Source of the DNA: Bacteroidota bacterium
GTDB taxonomy: Bacteria; Bacteroidota; Bacteroidia; Bacteroidales; Lentimicrobiaceae
Assembly: GCA_009773455.1 (NCBI GenBank)
Contig: WSXU01000013.1
Span: 1-64,000, forward strand
Length of the DNA stretch: 64,000 nt
Direction of reading: 5' to 3'
Position numbers and translations under genes: made by a program. Shown piece after piece: positions 45,238 through 56,831 of this stretch (position 1 is the stretch's first letter; the number at the start of each line of letters is the position of its first letter). The notes below the pieces were generated by a model. It made no database searches, was not told where the DNA came from, and saw only the letters and a list, made by a program, of their open reading frames with translations.

Positions 45238-45786
45238 TTACCACTTTTCTTCAGGCTTCACTACCACCGGGGCCATTCCTGATTTGAGGCTTTCGATCAG
45301 TTTCCTGATCTGTGTGTCAAGTTGCACCAGATAGTCATCCCACACAGGTGAATACATCTTATCGGATTTATCGAACCAGCGTTCCACCGGGAACCGGGAA
45401 GACTGCCTGAGTGTAAGATCAGTAATGGTGTAACGGTAACGACCGGGTTTAAATTCCAGCTTGAGCAGATAGTTTACGATGCCGGCATTGAGTTTGGCAT
45501 CACCGTCCATATTGATCAGCTCAAAACGGTGGAGAATTTCAATGACTGCGCTTTCGCGGTTCCTCACCCTGCAAACATCTGCCGGATTCTTGTACTGTGT
45601 ATTGATCCACTCAATACACCGCACATACAATTCATCGGCGGTACCCGGCTCCTGAACCACTTCCTGGTAGGTGATCAATTGGGTGTCCTTATCTATCGGA
45701 TAACTGACTTTTGTTTCCTGTCCGGCTGCGGTGAAACAGATGGCAGAAAAAACAAGGAGCATGATACTTGACGGAATAGATTTCAT
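45238..45786 (-). CDS. DUF4468 family protein
   Basis: 182 residues with a signal peptide (LLVFSAICFTAAG). The body (QLITYQEVVQEPGTADELYVRCIEWINTQ ... KLEFKPGRYRYTITDLTL) is the DUF4468 pattern, a TBP-like alpha/beta fold known from Bacteroidota. Function unknown. It converges on the 5'-nucleotidase (14-base gap). Confidence 0.8.
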   Translation of the reverse strand: MKSIPSSIMLLVFSAICFTAAGQETKVSYPIDKDTQLITYQEVVQEPGTADELYVRCIEWINTQYKNPADVCRVRNRESAVIEILHRFELINMDGDAKLNAGIVNYLLKLEFKPGRYRYTITDLTLRQSSRFPVERWFDKSDKMYSPVWDDYLVQLDTQIRKLIESLKSGMAPVVVKPEEKW

Positions 45787-45877
45787 ATTCGGTGAATTTA
45801 AGGAACCTTAAGAAATGAAACTACAAAACACAAATTTAGCTATTTTCTCAGTAAAATGCGTGATGTTTAAAAAACCA

Positions 45878-45898
45878 AGGCCCCGTATTCCGGGGCCT
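45878..45898 (-). terminator. Terminator of the groES-groEL operon
   Basis: AGGCCCCG (45878-45885) pairs with CGGGGCCT (45891-45898); the minus strand continues into a T-run (plus 45869-45874 is A-rich). It lies 28 bases after groEL. Confidence 0.85.
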
Positions 45899-45926
45899 GA
45901 GTTGTAAGAACGGTAAAAACAGGAAT

Positions 45927-47573
<1,647 letters not shown>

Positions 47574-47598
47574 TTAAATTTAACAATTCATTAATTCA

Positions 47599-47877
47599 TC
47601 AGATGATAGCAACAATATCCGATTCACGCATGATAAGGTAATCTTTACCTTCGATGCTGATTTCGGTTCCGGCATACTTCCCGTAAAGAACAAGATCACC
47701 GACTTTTACGGTGATGGGCTCATCCTTCTTACCAGGGCCGACTGCCACAACAGTGCCACGCTGGGGTTTTTCTTTTGCGGTGTCAGGAATAATGATGCCA
47801 CCGGCAGTTTTCTGTTCTGCAGCCGCAGGCTCAATCAATACACGGTCAGCTAATGGTTTTACATTCACTTGTGTCAT
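47599..47877 (-). CDS. groES: Co-chaperonin GroES
   Basis: 92 residues, cap of the GroEL chamber. The N-terminus ([33 protein letters not shown]) includes the mobile loop and the C-terminus ends [13 protein letters not shown]. It is the first gene of the operon. Confidence 0.97.
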   Translation of the reverse strand: MTQVNVKPLADRVLIEPAAAEQKTAGGIIIPDTAKEKPQRGTVVAVGPGKKDEPITVKVGDLVLYGKYAGTEISIEGKDYLIMRESDIVAII

Positions 47878-48077
47878 TGCTATAGTTTTTTGGTTTATGA
47901 TTTAATTTTGAGATGTTATCCGCCAGTTGTCATATTTTATGCCAAAAGGAACCAAAGAAAGAAAAAAAGCAGGCCTTAAAAACTAAAATTTACTATATCT
48001 GATTGATTTTCAGGTAATTTAACACCATTTAATTCAAAATGCAGATATCTGAGCTTGTTCATTCTGTCCGGATAAAA

Positions 48078-48117
48078 AAAATAATGTCAGACTGCCGTGA
48101 CAATCTGACATTATTTT
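48078..48117 (-). terminator. Terminator of secG
   Basis: AAAATAATGTCAGA (48078-48091) and TCTGACATTATTTT (48104-48117) form a 14-base perfect stem, with a T-run following on the minus strand (plus 48073-48080 is A-rich). Also works on the other strand in principle. Confidence 0.85.
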
Positions 48118-48133
48118 CAGGGGTATAATACAG

Positions 48134-48556
48134 TTATTTCTTCTCAGCAGGCGCAGGGGTAGTGCCCTGGGTGGCAGGTGCAGCTCCCTTTGTGGCGGGT
48201 GCAGTACCGTTTGTAGCTGGCGCAGTACCCTGACCGGCAGGCGGAGCCTGAAAGTCCTGTACAGGAGCCGACTGCTCATTGATAAGCTGACGCAATTCGG
48301 TATCTGATGAACTTGCAACATTGGCGTTACGCGGAATCACGAATATGGAGAACAAACTCAGGGTCAGCAATACAATTGCCAGAGTCCAGGTTGTCTTTTC
48401 AAGAAAGTCAGCCGTTTTACGGACTCCCATAAACTGGTTTGAAGATGAAAAGTTTGAGGCCAGACCACCGCCTTTAGAATTCTGAACCAGTACTACAAGA
48501 CCCAGCAATACGCAGGTAATTAAAATAAGTACTGAAACCAAGATATAAGCTCCCAT
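48134..48556 (-). CDS. secG: Preprotein translocase subunit SecG
   Basis: 140 residues. Two membrane helices (residues 1-25 and about 52-72) flank the conserved QNSKGGGLASNF segment. The last ~45 residues are a low-complexity tail with four copies of G[TA].PAT[NKQ], which is longer than the usual C-terminus. SecG assists SecYEG in protein export. It is close to, and on the same strand as, the TPR protein and lptE genes. Confidence 0.9.
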   Translation of the reverse strand: MGAYILVSVLILITCVLLGLVVLVQNSKGGGLASNFSSSNQFMGVRKTADFLEKTTWTLAIVLLTLSLFSIFVIPRNANVASSSDTELRQLINEQSAPVQDFQAPPAGQGTAPATNGTAPATKGAAPATQGTTPAPAEKK

Positions 48557-48582
48557 TTGATTATGTGTTATTTACGTTAAAT

Positions 48583-49776
48583 TCAACCGCTGTTGCGGCT
48601 TTCAAGTATTTTTGCAATTTGGGCTGCAAAGTAACTGCTTTTTTCCGGAATATTCAAACTTAATTTCTCATAAATTTTTATTGCCTTCTCCGGGTTACCC
48701 TGAAGCTGGTGTATCCGGGCAAGCGTCTCACTCACAATATCGTCATGATCGACGTTGCTTAGCCGGGCCTGGTCAACAGGATTAAAGAAATCGCGCTTAG
48801 GCTGGCTGAGGCGGGGCTCGTTCTGTATGAAACGGTTTATAAGTTCGGCCTTTTTCTCGCTTAATGTTATTTTCCGACTGGATTCCTGTTGTAACGACTG
48901 CTGAAATGGTCCATCCTCAGGGCTGGTTTCCGGTCTGTTTTCATCTGATCCGGCAAGGGTATATCCGGTTGTCGGTGCAAAATCATCCAGCCATTCGTCG
49001 GGGAAGCTTTCTTCTTCTGATCCATCCTCTTCATGGGGAATTCTGATTTCAGGAACAGAAGGCCGCGTGAATTCATCCGGATATTCGGTGGCAGTTTCAT
49101 CCGGCATTGTATCGGGCGAATCATCCTGCAGTTTGCTTCCGGAAGGCAAAAGAGCTCCGGTTAAATTATTTGCAGCCTGCAGCTCTGCCAGCCGGCGGGC
49201 AACGATTTCCTGCAGCCTTAGCAGGTGGGCCATCTCGTCATCAGGCGATACCAGCGAAATTCCCGGAGCGGGTTCCGTTATTTCAGCGTAAGCCGCTGCC
49301 GAACCTGAAGTCAATTCCGATTCACTCATTTCAGTGGATGATGAAGGTTCTGCATCCGTTAATATGTCAGCATTTCCGTCCTCTGCAACATTCCGTAATG
49401 TAATTTCATCTGCCTGAACTTCATTTGTCATTAACCCGCTGTCTGGGGTATCCGCTGCCGCAATTTCCTGATGACCATCAGGAACCGGTAAGTCATTTCC
49501 TGATTCATTTTCAAACCCATGGCCGGGCGCTGAAAGCGTGCCGGATTCTTCTTCAAGCAGGCTTCGCAGCCGGCTCCGGTCGCCGGCATAGGCAGCAGCG
49601 AGTTTCAGCTGATTGTTGAACCTGATGCTGTTAACCTTCTTATAATTGAGAGCCAGCATAATCTGAACAGCCTGACAATAGGGCAATTCCCTGGCAACCT
49701 GCTCCAGCAGCGGCAGGCTTTCGGCCCCCAGGCGTTCAGGATGCCTGATATACGACTCAAATTGCGAAGGGTTCAT
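48583..49776 (-). CDS. TPR protein, acidic linker, function unknown
   Basis: 397 residues, no signal peptide. The N-terminal ~75 residues ([35 protein letters not shown]) form a helical domain seen in Bacteroidota hypothetical proteins, a long acidic, serine-rich linker follows (about 80-300), and the last ~60 residues hold one TPR ([31 protein letters not shown]). The gene lies between lptE and secG. I do not recognise a function; a scaffold is likely. Confidence 0.65.
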   Translation of the reverse strand: MNPSQFESYIRHPERLGAESLPLLEQVARELPYCQAVQIMLALNYKKVNSIRFNNQLKLAAAYAGDRSRLRSLLEEESGTLSAPGHGFENESGNDLPVPDGHQEIAAADTPDSGLMTNEVQADEITLRNVAEDGNADILTDAEPSSSTEMSESELTSGSAAAYAEITEPAPGISLVSPDDEMAHLLRLQEIVARRLAELQAANNLTGALLPSGSKLQDDSPDTMPDETATEYPDEFTRPSVPEIRIPHEEDGSEEESFPDEWLDDFAPTTGYTLAGSDENRPETSPEDGPFQQSLQQESSRKITLSEKKAELINRFIQNEPRLSQPKRDFFNPVDQARLSNVDHDDIVSETLARIHQLQGNPEKAIKIYEKLSLNIPEKSSYFAAQIAKILESRNSG

Positions 49777-49782
49777 GGTTGT

Positions 49783-50331
49783 TTACCAGTTTACCACTGA
49801 TTTATTGAAAATGTCATCAACCAGGGCCTCATTGATTTTAGCGATCAGATCCAGTTCAACAGATGCCAGGTTCTGGCTGCTGCTGTAATCTTCATACCGG
49901 CTGAAATTCGTTTCAAAATTATCCTTGGGATTGAATTTATTGATATACCGGACATTCACAGTAATTTTCAACCTGATCAGCGCCGCCTGCTGCTGTCCGG
50001 TTATAGCTACCGGTTCGGTTGAATATCCGGTTATTTCTCCTTCAAAGTGAAGATCACCGTTGCGCGGAACAAGTGCCAGGTTGGTCTGGGATGAAAACTT
50101 CTCCCGAAGGGCCTCTGTGAATGACTGGCTCAGGGTAGGCTGAACAAGTTCAGCCTTATTCGGAAACATGGCTATGGAAACCGACTTTGCTTCCGGAGGC
50201 ACCGATGCACCGGTAAATGAATACACGCCGCATCCTGTGAGTACTGTTGACAATACAACCGACAATATCAGATAAAAAAGCCGGTATTCCGGGTTTTTCT
50301 TATGCTCCGGAGAAAGATTAATTGATACCAT
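49783..50331 (-). CDS. lptE: LptE family LPS-assembly lipoprotein
   Basis: 182 residues. The lipobox is LSTVLTGC, then GVYSFTGASVPPEAKSVSI, which is the opening of LptE in Bacteroidota. It plugs LptD at the outer membrane in LPS export. I start at the ATG at 50331 (MVSINLSPEHKKN); the frame continues upstream into the sigma-54 activator gene, but its signal peptide suits the later start. It overlaps the activator by 14 bases. Confidence 0.8.
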   Translation of the reverse strand: MVSINLSPEHKKNPEYRLFYLILSVVLSTVLTGCGVYSFTGASVPPEAKSVSIAMFPNKAELVQPTLSQSFTEALREKFSSQTNLALVPRNGDLHFEGEITGYSTEPVAITGQQQAALIRLKITVNVRYINKFNPKDNFETNFSRYEDYSSSQNLASVELDLIAKINEALVDDIFNKSVVNW

Positions 50332-51544
50332 ACTCCTTGATCTTCCTGTATAGTGTGCGTTCTGAGATACCCAGTTCACGGGCTGCATTTTTTCTTTTTC
50401 CACCATGTTTTTCAATGGCCCTCCTGATCAGGTCGATCTCTTTTTTCTGGATCGACAGCGATTCCTCCATTACCTCAGGAGAATAGAATGTTTCAAATTC
50501 ATGGGGCTCGGTTCTTGGCTGTACTTCAACCCTTGGTATTGCAGCCAGATTTTCATCATATTCCTTGTAAAGCTGTGCAATCATGGGCTGATGATCACGC
50601 TGCAATTCGTGACTGACCCCTCCCTGCTCCAGGATATCCACGACCAGTTTCCTGAGTTCACCGATATCGCGCTTCATATCAAAAAGTACTTTATACAGAA
50701 TTTCCCTTTCCGAAAACTCACCGCCGGCATTTTCCTTATGGTAGAGCACCGGAAGATCCCGGCTTTCATTGGGCAGGTATCGCTCCAGGTTTGCAGGGGT
50801 AATCACACGGCTTTCTTCAATGATGGAAATCTGCTCTGTAATGTTCTTTAATTGCCTGATGTTCCCCTGCCACCGGTAACTCATCAGCAACTGACGGGCC
50901 GAATCGTCCAGTTCAAGGGGTGGCATCCTGTATTTCTCTGCAAAATCACTGGCAAATTTCCTGAAAAGAAGCACAATGTCTTCTTTCCTTTCTCGCAACG
51001 GTGGTATGTATATCGGAACTGTATTAAGCCTGTAATAAAGATCCTGCCTGAATTTCCCCTTGTTGATGGCTTCAGGTATGTCGACATTGGTGGCAGCCAC
51101 CACACGTACATCGGTTTTGATGACCTTGGATGACCCAACCCTCATAAACTCACCGGTTTCAAGAACCCGGAGCAACCTCACCTGTGTTGACAAGGGCAAT
51201 TCAGCCACTTCGTCCAGAAACACAGTGCCGCCGCTGACCACTTCAAAATACCCCTTACGTGATTCGTGAGCACCGGTAAATGAACCTTTCTCATGACCAA
51301 ACAATTCAGAATCGATGGTGCCTTCAGGTATGGCTCCGCAGTTTACCGCGATGTAAGGACCGTGTTTACGGGCGCTCAGGTTATGAATGATTTGTGGGAA
51401 AACTTCCTTTCCAACACCACTTTCACCATTGATCAGAACGGTAATGTCGGTAGCTGCTACCTGTCGGGCTATATCAATCGCCCTATCGAGAAGAGGAGAG
51501 TGACCAATAATTCCAAACCGCTGTTTAATTGACTGGATATCCAT
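50318..51544 (-). CDS. Sigma-54-dependent Fis-family transcriptional activator
   Basis: 408 residues. There is no receiver or GAF sensor domain; the AAA+ domain begins near residue 12. Walker A is GESGVGKE (40-47), the sigma-54-contact loop is GSFTGA (87-92; usually GAFTGA), Walker B is VFLDEV (108-113), and the Fis HTH is GGKRKNAARELGISERTLYRKI at the C-terminus. A constitutive activator or one controlled by partner binding is implied. Sigma-54 itself is not in the window. lptE follows in the same transcript. Confidence 0.9.
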   Translation of the reverse strand: MDIQSIKQRFGIIGHSPLLDRAIDIARQVAATDITVLINGESGVGKEVFPQIIHNLSARKHGPYIAVNCGAIPEGTIDSELFGHEKGSFTGAHESRKGYFEVVSGGTVFLDEVAELPLSTQVRLLRVLETGEFMRVGSSKVIKTDVRVVAATNVDIPEAINKGKFRQDLYYRLNTVPIYIPPLRERKEDIVLLFRKFASDFAEKYRMPPLELDDSARQLLMSYRWQGNIRQLKNITEQISIIEESRVITPANLERYLPNESRDLPVLYHKENAGGEFSEREILYKVLFDMKRDIGELRKLVVDILEQGGVSHELQRDHQPMIAQLYKEYDENLAAIPRVEVQPRTEPHEFETFYSPEVMEESLSIQKKEIDLIRRAIEKHGGKRKNAARELGISERTLYRKIKEYGIN

Positions 51545-52010
51545 TGTAATATAAATACTGCAATTGTGTATTGTCCTGCAAAATTAACAATAAGCAGCCT
51601 TCAATTGTCACTCCGGAATTAAAAAACTGACATTTTGTCAATGTCATGCCTTTGCCTGTGGAGTAACCTTACCCTCCCATGAAAAAGGACAAGACTATAG
51701 AGCTCATTTTAACGATGAAAAGAGTTAATTGTTATAGCATACAACCTAACCCCGTCTATGCAGAGCACAAGCCAAAAACGGAACGAAATCAGTAAGGACA
51801 CAGCATTATCTTCTGCGCTTGATTTTTCCGGCAAATGCAAAGAAAATCCGGGGTCTGCAATGATGAAGAATCCGGCAACACTTCTTCATCAAACAATTTT
51901 CATCAAAAGATCAATCGCTTACAATTAAAAGCCGGATTTGTTGATGAGATCCAAATAGTAAAACATCTGACCGACTCATTGACTGAGAAACGACTTATCA
52001 ATGGTTTTAG
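51545..52010. other. Intergenic stretch between sigma-54 activator and pheT
   Basis: A 56-codon plus-strand frame at about 51760-51929 is not supported by a family. On the minus strand TAATTTTG (plus 51579-51586) is a -7 box for the activator. Otherwise nothing was recognised. Confidence 0.5.
51579..51586 (-). promoter_or_regulatory. -7 promoter box for the sigma-54 activator operon
   Basis: The minus strand reads TAATTTTG, 35 bases upstream of the ATG at 51544. Perfect TAnnTTTG match. Confidence 0.45.
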
Positions 52011-54476
52011 CTATCGCCTCACTTTGGCTCCGGCATCTTTCTCAAGCACCTCAGCCAACCGCTCCATAAATTTGTCGATCTCCTTGTCTGTCAGGGTCTT
52101 GTTATCATCCTGAAGGGTGAAACTTAAGGCATACGACTTTTTGCCGGATTCAATCTTATCGCCTTCATACACATCGAACAGGTTGACTTTTTTCAGCAGT
52201 TGTTTGCCCACCCTGAATGCGATGGCCTCGAGTTCAGCGTATTTTACCGACTGGTCAAGCACAAGCGCAAGGTCGCGGCGGACTTCGGGGAATTTCGACA
52301 CTTCCTGATAGGACACCGTATGATTTTTTATAGCCTGGACCAGGTTATCCCAGTGAATGCCGGAGTAATACACAGGCTGTCCGATCCCAAACTGCTTCAG
52401 CAACTTATCGTTCAGGCGGCCGATGCAGTAAATGGCTTTCCCGTTTAGCTGATATAAAGCGCCATCAGCAAAGAAAGCGGGTAAATTATCAGCAACCTGA
52501 AGCCGGCCCATATCAAGGCCTGACTTTTTCAAAGCACCGGTTACAAAGGAACGCAGTTGATAGAAGTCGGATTTAACGGCTGCATTATGCCAGCTTTCCG
52601 GAGCAGCCTGCCCTGTAACAAAAAGGGCCAGGATTTTTTGCTCTTTGTAGTTTTTATCAACGTTGCCCTTCACATTGGCACCGCTCATCTCGTAAACGAA
52701 CCCAAATTCATAAAGTTTCAGGTTAAGCTGACGGCGGTTAAGGTTGTAAGCCACCGATTCCAGCCCGCTGAACAATAATGTCTGCCGCATTACATCCAGT
52801 TCCCTGGAAAGCGGGTTCAGTATCTTCACACATTTGGAAGGGTCGAACCAGGTGCCGCCTTCATAATACTCAGAACTGCTGAGTGAATTGGTGAGCATTT
52901 CATTAAATCCGTTGCTGCTGAGGTAATCTGCTACCAGATTCTGGATTTTCTCACGGTCGGGCCGCTGATGATAGGAAATGCTGGAGTTGAGTTTTTCTCC
53001 GGCATCGATCTTATTGTAACCATAGATGCGCAGCACTTCTTCAACCACATCGGCAATGCCGGTAACATCCACTTTAAATGGCGGAATTTCAAGTTCAAGT
53101 CCTGTGGCAGATTCTTCCAGAATCTTTATTTCAAGTCCTTTCAGGATGATTTTAATATCTTCGGCAGGAATATCCTGCCCGACAAAACGGTTCACCCAGG
53201 CATATCCGAGGCTGATTTTTCTGTGCTGAACCGGGACAGGGTAAACATCCACCACTTCCGATGAAATTTCACCACCGCAAATTTCCCTGATCAGTAAAGC
53301 GGCCCTTTTCAGGGCTTCAACAGTGATTTCAGGATCGGTTCCCCTTTCAAAACGGAAAGAAGCATCCGTTTTGAGGGTGTGAAGCTTCGATGTTTTCCTG
53401 ACAGAAACCGGGTTGAAAAACGCACTTTCCAGAAAAACAGCCGTTGTCGATTCACTGACGCCCGACTTTGTACCACCAAAAACGCCTGCTATACACATGG
53501 GTTCCGCCGCATTGCAGATCATCAGGTCACCGGCACCCAGCTTACGTTCCACATTATCGAGCGTGATAAAAGGAGTGCCTTCGGCCATTTTTTTAACAAT
53601 CACAGTTTTCCCGTTTACAGCAGCTGCATCAAAGGCATGCAGCGGTTGTCCATACTCGAACAACACATAATTGGTAATGTCGACCACATTGTTGATGGGT
53701 CTGATGCCGATGGCTTTCAGACGATCGGCCAGCCATGAAGGTGATGGCCCAACTTTAATTCCTGAAACTGTGACTCCGGAATACCGTGGGCAGGCTTCAG
53801 AATCTTCAACGACAACTTTTAGTGCATTCTTATTGTTATCAGGCTTAAAACCGCTAACATCCGGCTTTTTCACCACTGCATGTTTATTTTCAAGGCCGCG
53901 GGCTGTAATGGCTGCTGCCAGATCACGTGCTACCCCCAGGTGAGAAGCGGCATCGGCATGATTAGGAGTCAGGCCGATTTCAAAAACCACATCGTTGGTA
54001 ATACCAAAGTATTCCGCCGCAGGAATTCCCGTTTTTACATCATCCGGGAGCACCATAATACCGGCATGTGAATCACCCAGACCAAGTTCGTCCTCGGCAC
54101 AGATCATCCCTTCTGACAATTCGCCGCGTATTTTTGACTTCTTAATTTCGAACGACTCATCTCCTTTATAAATCAGGGTTCCGATGGTAGCCACCACCAC
54201 TTTCTGCCCGGCAGCCACATTGGGTGCACCACAAACAATATTCAGCAGCTCCTCACCGCCAACATCAACGGTGGTAACACTGAGCTTATCGGCATTCGGG
54301 TGACGTTCACAGGTTTTCACTTCACCGGTGATCACTCCTTTCAGGCCGCCCTTCAGCGATTCAAATTCCTCAACGGCTTCCACTTCAAGACCAATATCGG
54401 TAAGCAGATGTGAAATTTCTTCCACGCTTAGGTTTGTTTCAATGTAATCGCGGAGCCAGTTGTATGAAATCTTCAT
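52011..54476 (-). CDS. pheT: Phenylalanyl-tRNA synthetase beta subunit
   Basis: 821 residues, the family length, charging tRNA-Phe with the PheS subunit (not in the window). Domains in order: N-terminal EMAP/tRNA-binding fold (GVITGEVKTCERHPNADKL), B3/B4 editing domain, B5 domain, catalytic-like core (SFRFERGTDPE), and FDX-ACB anticodon domain (YQEVSKFPEVRRDLALVLDQS). The ATG at 54476 is 21 bases from a -7 box. Confidence 0.97.
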   Translation of the reverse strand: MKISYNWLRDYIETNLSVEEISHLLTDIGLEVEAVEEFESLKGGLKGVITGEVKTCERHPNADKLSVTTVDVGGEELLNIVCGAPNVAAGQKVVVATIGTLIYKGDESFEIKKSKIRGELSEGMICAEDELGLGDSHAGIMVLPDDVKTGIPAAEYFGITNDVVFEIGLTPNHADAASHLGVARDLAAAITARGLENKHAVVKKPDVSGFKPDNNKNALKVVVEDSEACPRYSGVTVSGIKVGPSPSWLADRLKAIGIRPINNVVDITNYVLFEYGQPLHAFDAAAVNGKTVIVKKMAEGTPFITLDNVERKLGAGDLMICNAAEPMCIAGVFGGTKSGVSESTTAVFLESAFFNPVSVRKTSKLHTLKTDASFRFERGTDPEITVEALKRAALLIREICGGEISSEVVDVYPVPVQHRKISLGYAWVNRFVGQDIPAEDIKIILKGLEIKILEESATGLELEIPPFKVDVTGIADVVEEVLRIYGYNKIDAGEKLNSSISYHQRPDREKIQNLVADYLSSNGFNEMLTNSLSSSEYYEGGTWFDPSKCVKILNPLSRELDVMRQTLLFSGLESVAYNLNRRQLNLKLYEFGFVYEMSGANVKGNVDKNYKEQKILALFVTGQAAPESWHNAAVKSDFYQLRSFVTGALKKSGLDMGRLQVADNLPAFFADGALYQLNGKAIYCIGRLNDKLLKQFGIGQPVYYSGIHWDNLVQAIKNHTVSYQEVSKFPEVRRDLALVLDQSVKYAELEAIAFRVGKQLLKKVNLFDVYEGDKIESGKKSYALSFTLQDDNKTLTDKEIDKFMERLAEVLEKDAGAKVRR

Positions 54477-54496
54477 TGGATTGATTTTAGGAAGGG

Positions 54497-54504
54497 CAAA
54501 TTTA
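54497..54504 (-). promoter_or_regulatory. -7 promoter box for pheT
   Basis: The minus strand reads TAAATTTG 21 bases upstream of the pheT ATG. Perfect TAnnTTTG match. Confidence 0.45.
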
Positions 54505-54628
54505 AGGATAATTCACGAAAGCGAAGTATGGGAACTCATGCTGAAGATAACGATTTGTGGATTACGATTGAAAATCCGGATTCCGGGCTCAAAGCCAGGA
54601 AATGGTTTGCAGTATTGAATGGGTTTGA

Positions 54629-56722
54629 TCAGCTTATCTTCCCCCAATCGTTGGCATTCAACTGAAGGTACCTTACCATGGGCTGATTCTCTTCCTTCCT
54701 GAGTTCCGGATCATCGGTAAGGGTGCGGTGGGCAAATTCACGTGCAATTTTCAGCAACTTCTCATCTTTCACGAGGCTGGCCAGTTTCAGTCCTACCAGT
54801 CCGCTTTGCTGCGTCCCCTGCAGGTCGCCTGGGCCGCGCAGATGCAGGTCAACTTCGGCAATTTCAAAACCATCGGTGGTGCGAACCATTGTTTCGAGGC
54901 GTTTGCGGCCATCGGCGGTCAGCTTGTAGCTGCTCATCAGGATGCAGTGTGACTGATCGGCACCCCGGCCTACCCTTCCCCGCAACTGATGCAGCTGGGA
55001 TAATCCAAACCGCTCAGCGTTTTCTATGACCATGACAGAGGCATTGGGAACATCCACACCAACTTCAATTACAGTAGTTGCCACCATGATCTGGGTCTTC
55101 TTCTCCAGAAAGCGCTTCATTTCGCTTTCCTTTTCGGCAGATTTCAACTGCCCGTGGACAATGCTGATCTGGTATTCAGGCAACGGAAAATAGCGCGAAA
55201 CGGTATCGAAACCATCCATAAGTGGTTGAAGCTCCAGTTTATCCGATTCGTTGATGATGGGATAGACGACATAAATCTGCCTGCCCATGGCAATCTGGTC
55301 TTTTATAAACCTGAATACCTTAAGGCGGTCCTTCTCAAAGAAATGGTAGGTCTTTACCGGTTTGCGGCCGGGTGGCAATTCGTCGATAACCGATACATCC
55401 AGATCACCGTAAAGGGTCATGGCCAGTGTACGGGGGATGGGTGTAGCCGTCATTACCAGAATATGCGGCGGAATTTCGCTTTTCTCCCACAGGCGGGCTC
55501 TTTGGGCTACACCAAAGCGATGTTGTTCGTCAATTACGACCAAACCCAGGTCCCTGAACTGCACCTGATCTTCAATTAATGCATGGGTTCCGATTAAAAT
55601 TTGCAGGCTGCCTTCCTGAAGTTTCTGATGAAGTACATTTCTTGCCGACTTTTTTGTTGAGCCGGTAAGCAGGGCAACTTCTACAGGAAGGTCATGCAAC
55701 ATCCCTGAAATGGTTTTAAAGTGTTGTGCGGCCAGAATCTCAGTCGGAGCCATCAGGCATGCCTGGCAACCATTATCGAGCGCTATGAGCATCGACATCA
55801 ACGCCACAAGGGTCTTACCGCTCCCTACATCGCCCTGCAGAAGCCGGTTCATCTGTTTACCGCTGCCCAGATCAGCCCTGATTTCCTTCATCACTTTCTT
55901 CTGGGCTCCGGTCAGCGAGAAAGGAAGATTCTGATGGTAGAAGGTGTTAAAGTGCGATCCGATTTGCCCGAATACACGCCCATGGACCTTTTCCATCCTC
56001 ACATATTTCAACCGCAACAGCTGGAGCTGGATAAAAAACAGCTCGTCAAATTTGATACGGTCCTGCGCCCTGGCCAATGCCTGAGGGTCGTGCGGAAAAT
56101 GAATATTAACAAGTGCTTCACCTCTTGCCGGCAGCTTAACTGCACTGAGCAGTGACTGGCTGAGTGTTTCAGGGATTGAATACTGCACCTGGCCGATCAG
56201 GTTCCGCATGATCCGGACGAAATTCCGCGGGGTGAATCCACGGCTTTTCAGCTTCTCGGAAGTAGAATAATAGGGTTGTAATGGCTCATTGAGAACAGGA
56301 GCTTCATCGTCGGCCGGCTCAATGTCAGGGTGGGTGAAGTTGTACCTTCCGTTGAAGAGATTGGGTTTCCCGAAGACGATGTATTCCCTGCCAACAACGA
56401 TTTTATCTTTAATCCATTTACTGCCCTGAAACCAGACCAGCTCGGTTTCGCCGGTCTGATCCCTGAAAGTCATCACCAGCCTGGAAACCCTTCCTGCACC
56501 GATGGTCTGCATGCCAGTCACCCTGCCTTTCAGTTGAATCCAGGCAGATTCAGAATCTATTTCAGCGACTGAATAGAACTTACTCCGGTCAACATACCTG
56601 AACGGATAGTACAGCAGCATATCACCGAAAGTATGAATGTCCAGTTCCTTCCGCAACATTTCTGCCCTGGAAGGGCCGATGCCTTTCAGGTATTCAATCG
56701 GGGTATCTAGAATGTGGGGCAC
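54629..56722 (-). CDS. recG: ATP-dependent DNA helicase RecG
   Basis: 697 residues, remodels stalled replication forks and recombination intermediates. The wedge domain is N-terminal (IQLKGRVTGMQTIGAGR); helicase motifs are GDVGSGKT (I), DEQHRFG (II), MTATPIPRTL (III), and QLRGRVGRG (VI); the C-terminus holds the TRG-type DPELRKEE region. Complete and well conserved. Ends 2.1 kb before the T9SS operon's last gene, on the same strand. Confidence 0.97.
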   Translation of the reverse strand: MPHILDTPIEYLKGIGPSRAEMLRKELDIHTFGDMLLYYPFRYVDRSKFYSVAEIDSESAWIQLKGRVTGMQTIGAGRVSRLVMTFRDQTGETELVWFQGSKWIKDKIVVGREYIVFGKPNLFNGRYNFTHPDIEPADDEAPVLNEPLQPYYSTSEKLKSRGFTPRNFVRIMRNLIGQVQYSIPETLSQSLLSAVKLPARGEALVNIHFPHDPQALARAQDRIKFDELFFIQLQLLRLKYVRMEKVHGRVFGQIGSHFNTFYHQNLPFSLTGAQKKVMKEIRADLGSGKQMNRLLQGDVGSGKTLVALMSMLIALDNGCQACLMAPTEILAAQHFKTISGMLHDLPVEVALLTGSTKKSARNVLHQKLQEGSLQILIGTHALIEDQVQFRDLGLVVIDEQHRFGVAQRARLWEKSEIPPHILVMTATPIPRTLAMTLYGDLDVSVIDELPPGRKPVKTYHFFEKDRLKVFRFIKDQIAMGRQIYVVYPIINESDKLELQPLMDGFDTVSRYFPLPEYQISIVHGQLKSAEKESEMKRFLEKKTQIMVATTVIEVGVDVPNASVMVIENAERFGLSQLHQLRGRVGRGADQSHCILMSSYKLTADGRKRLETMVRTTDGFEIAEVDLHLRGPGDLQGTQQSGLVGLKLASLVKDEKLLKIAREFAHRTLTDDPELRKEENQPMVRYLQLNANDWGKIS

Positions 56723-56747
56723 GAAGGCAGAATATTAATTCTTTAAG

Positions 56748-56755
56748 CAAAGATA
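56748..56755 (-). promoter_or_regulatory. -7 promoter box for recG
   Basis: The minus strand reads TATCTTTG 26 bases upstream of the recG ATG. It lies between the gldN terminator and recG, so recG is probably not read from the gld operon. Confidence 0.5.
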
Positions 56756-56781
56756 CAATTTAGGGGAATAAGCCGGAAACA

Positions 56782-56812
56782 AAACCGCCCGGCACAAGAT
56801 GCCGGGCGGTTT
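56782..56812 (-). terminator. Terminator of the porP-gldKLMN operon
   Basis: AACCGCCCGGCA (56783-56794) and TGCCGGGCGGTT (56800-56811) form a 12-base perfect stem with a CAAGA loop, then T-rich sequence on the minus strand. Confidence 0.9.
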
Positions 56813-56831
56813 ACATTATTTTAAATTGCTG

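Noticed and set aside
47878-48077. CIRCE heat-shock operator upstream of groES
   Set aside because: No TTAGCACTC-N9-GAGTGCTAA inverted repeat is present on either strand.
51760-51929. 56-codon plus-strand open frame
   Set aside because: No family, no promoter box, no conserved neighbours.
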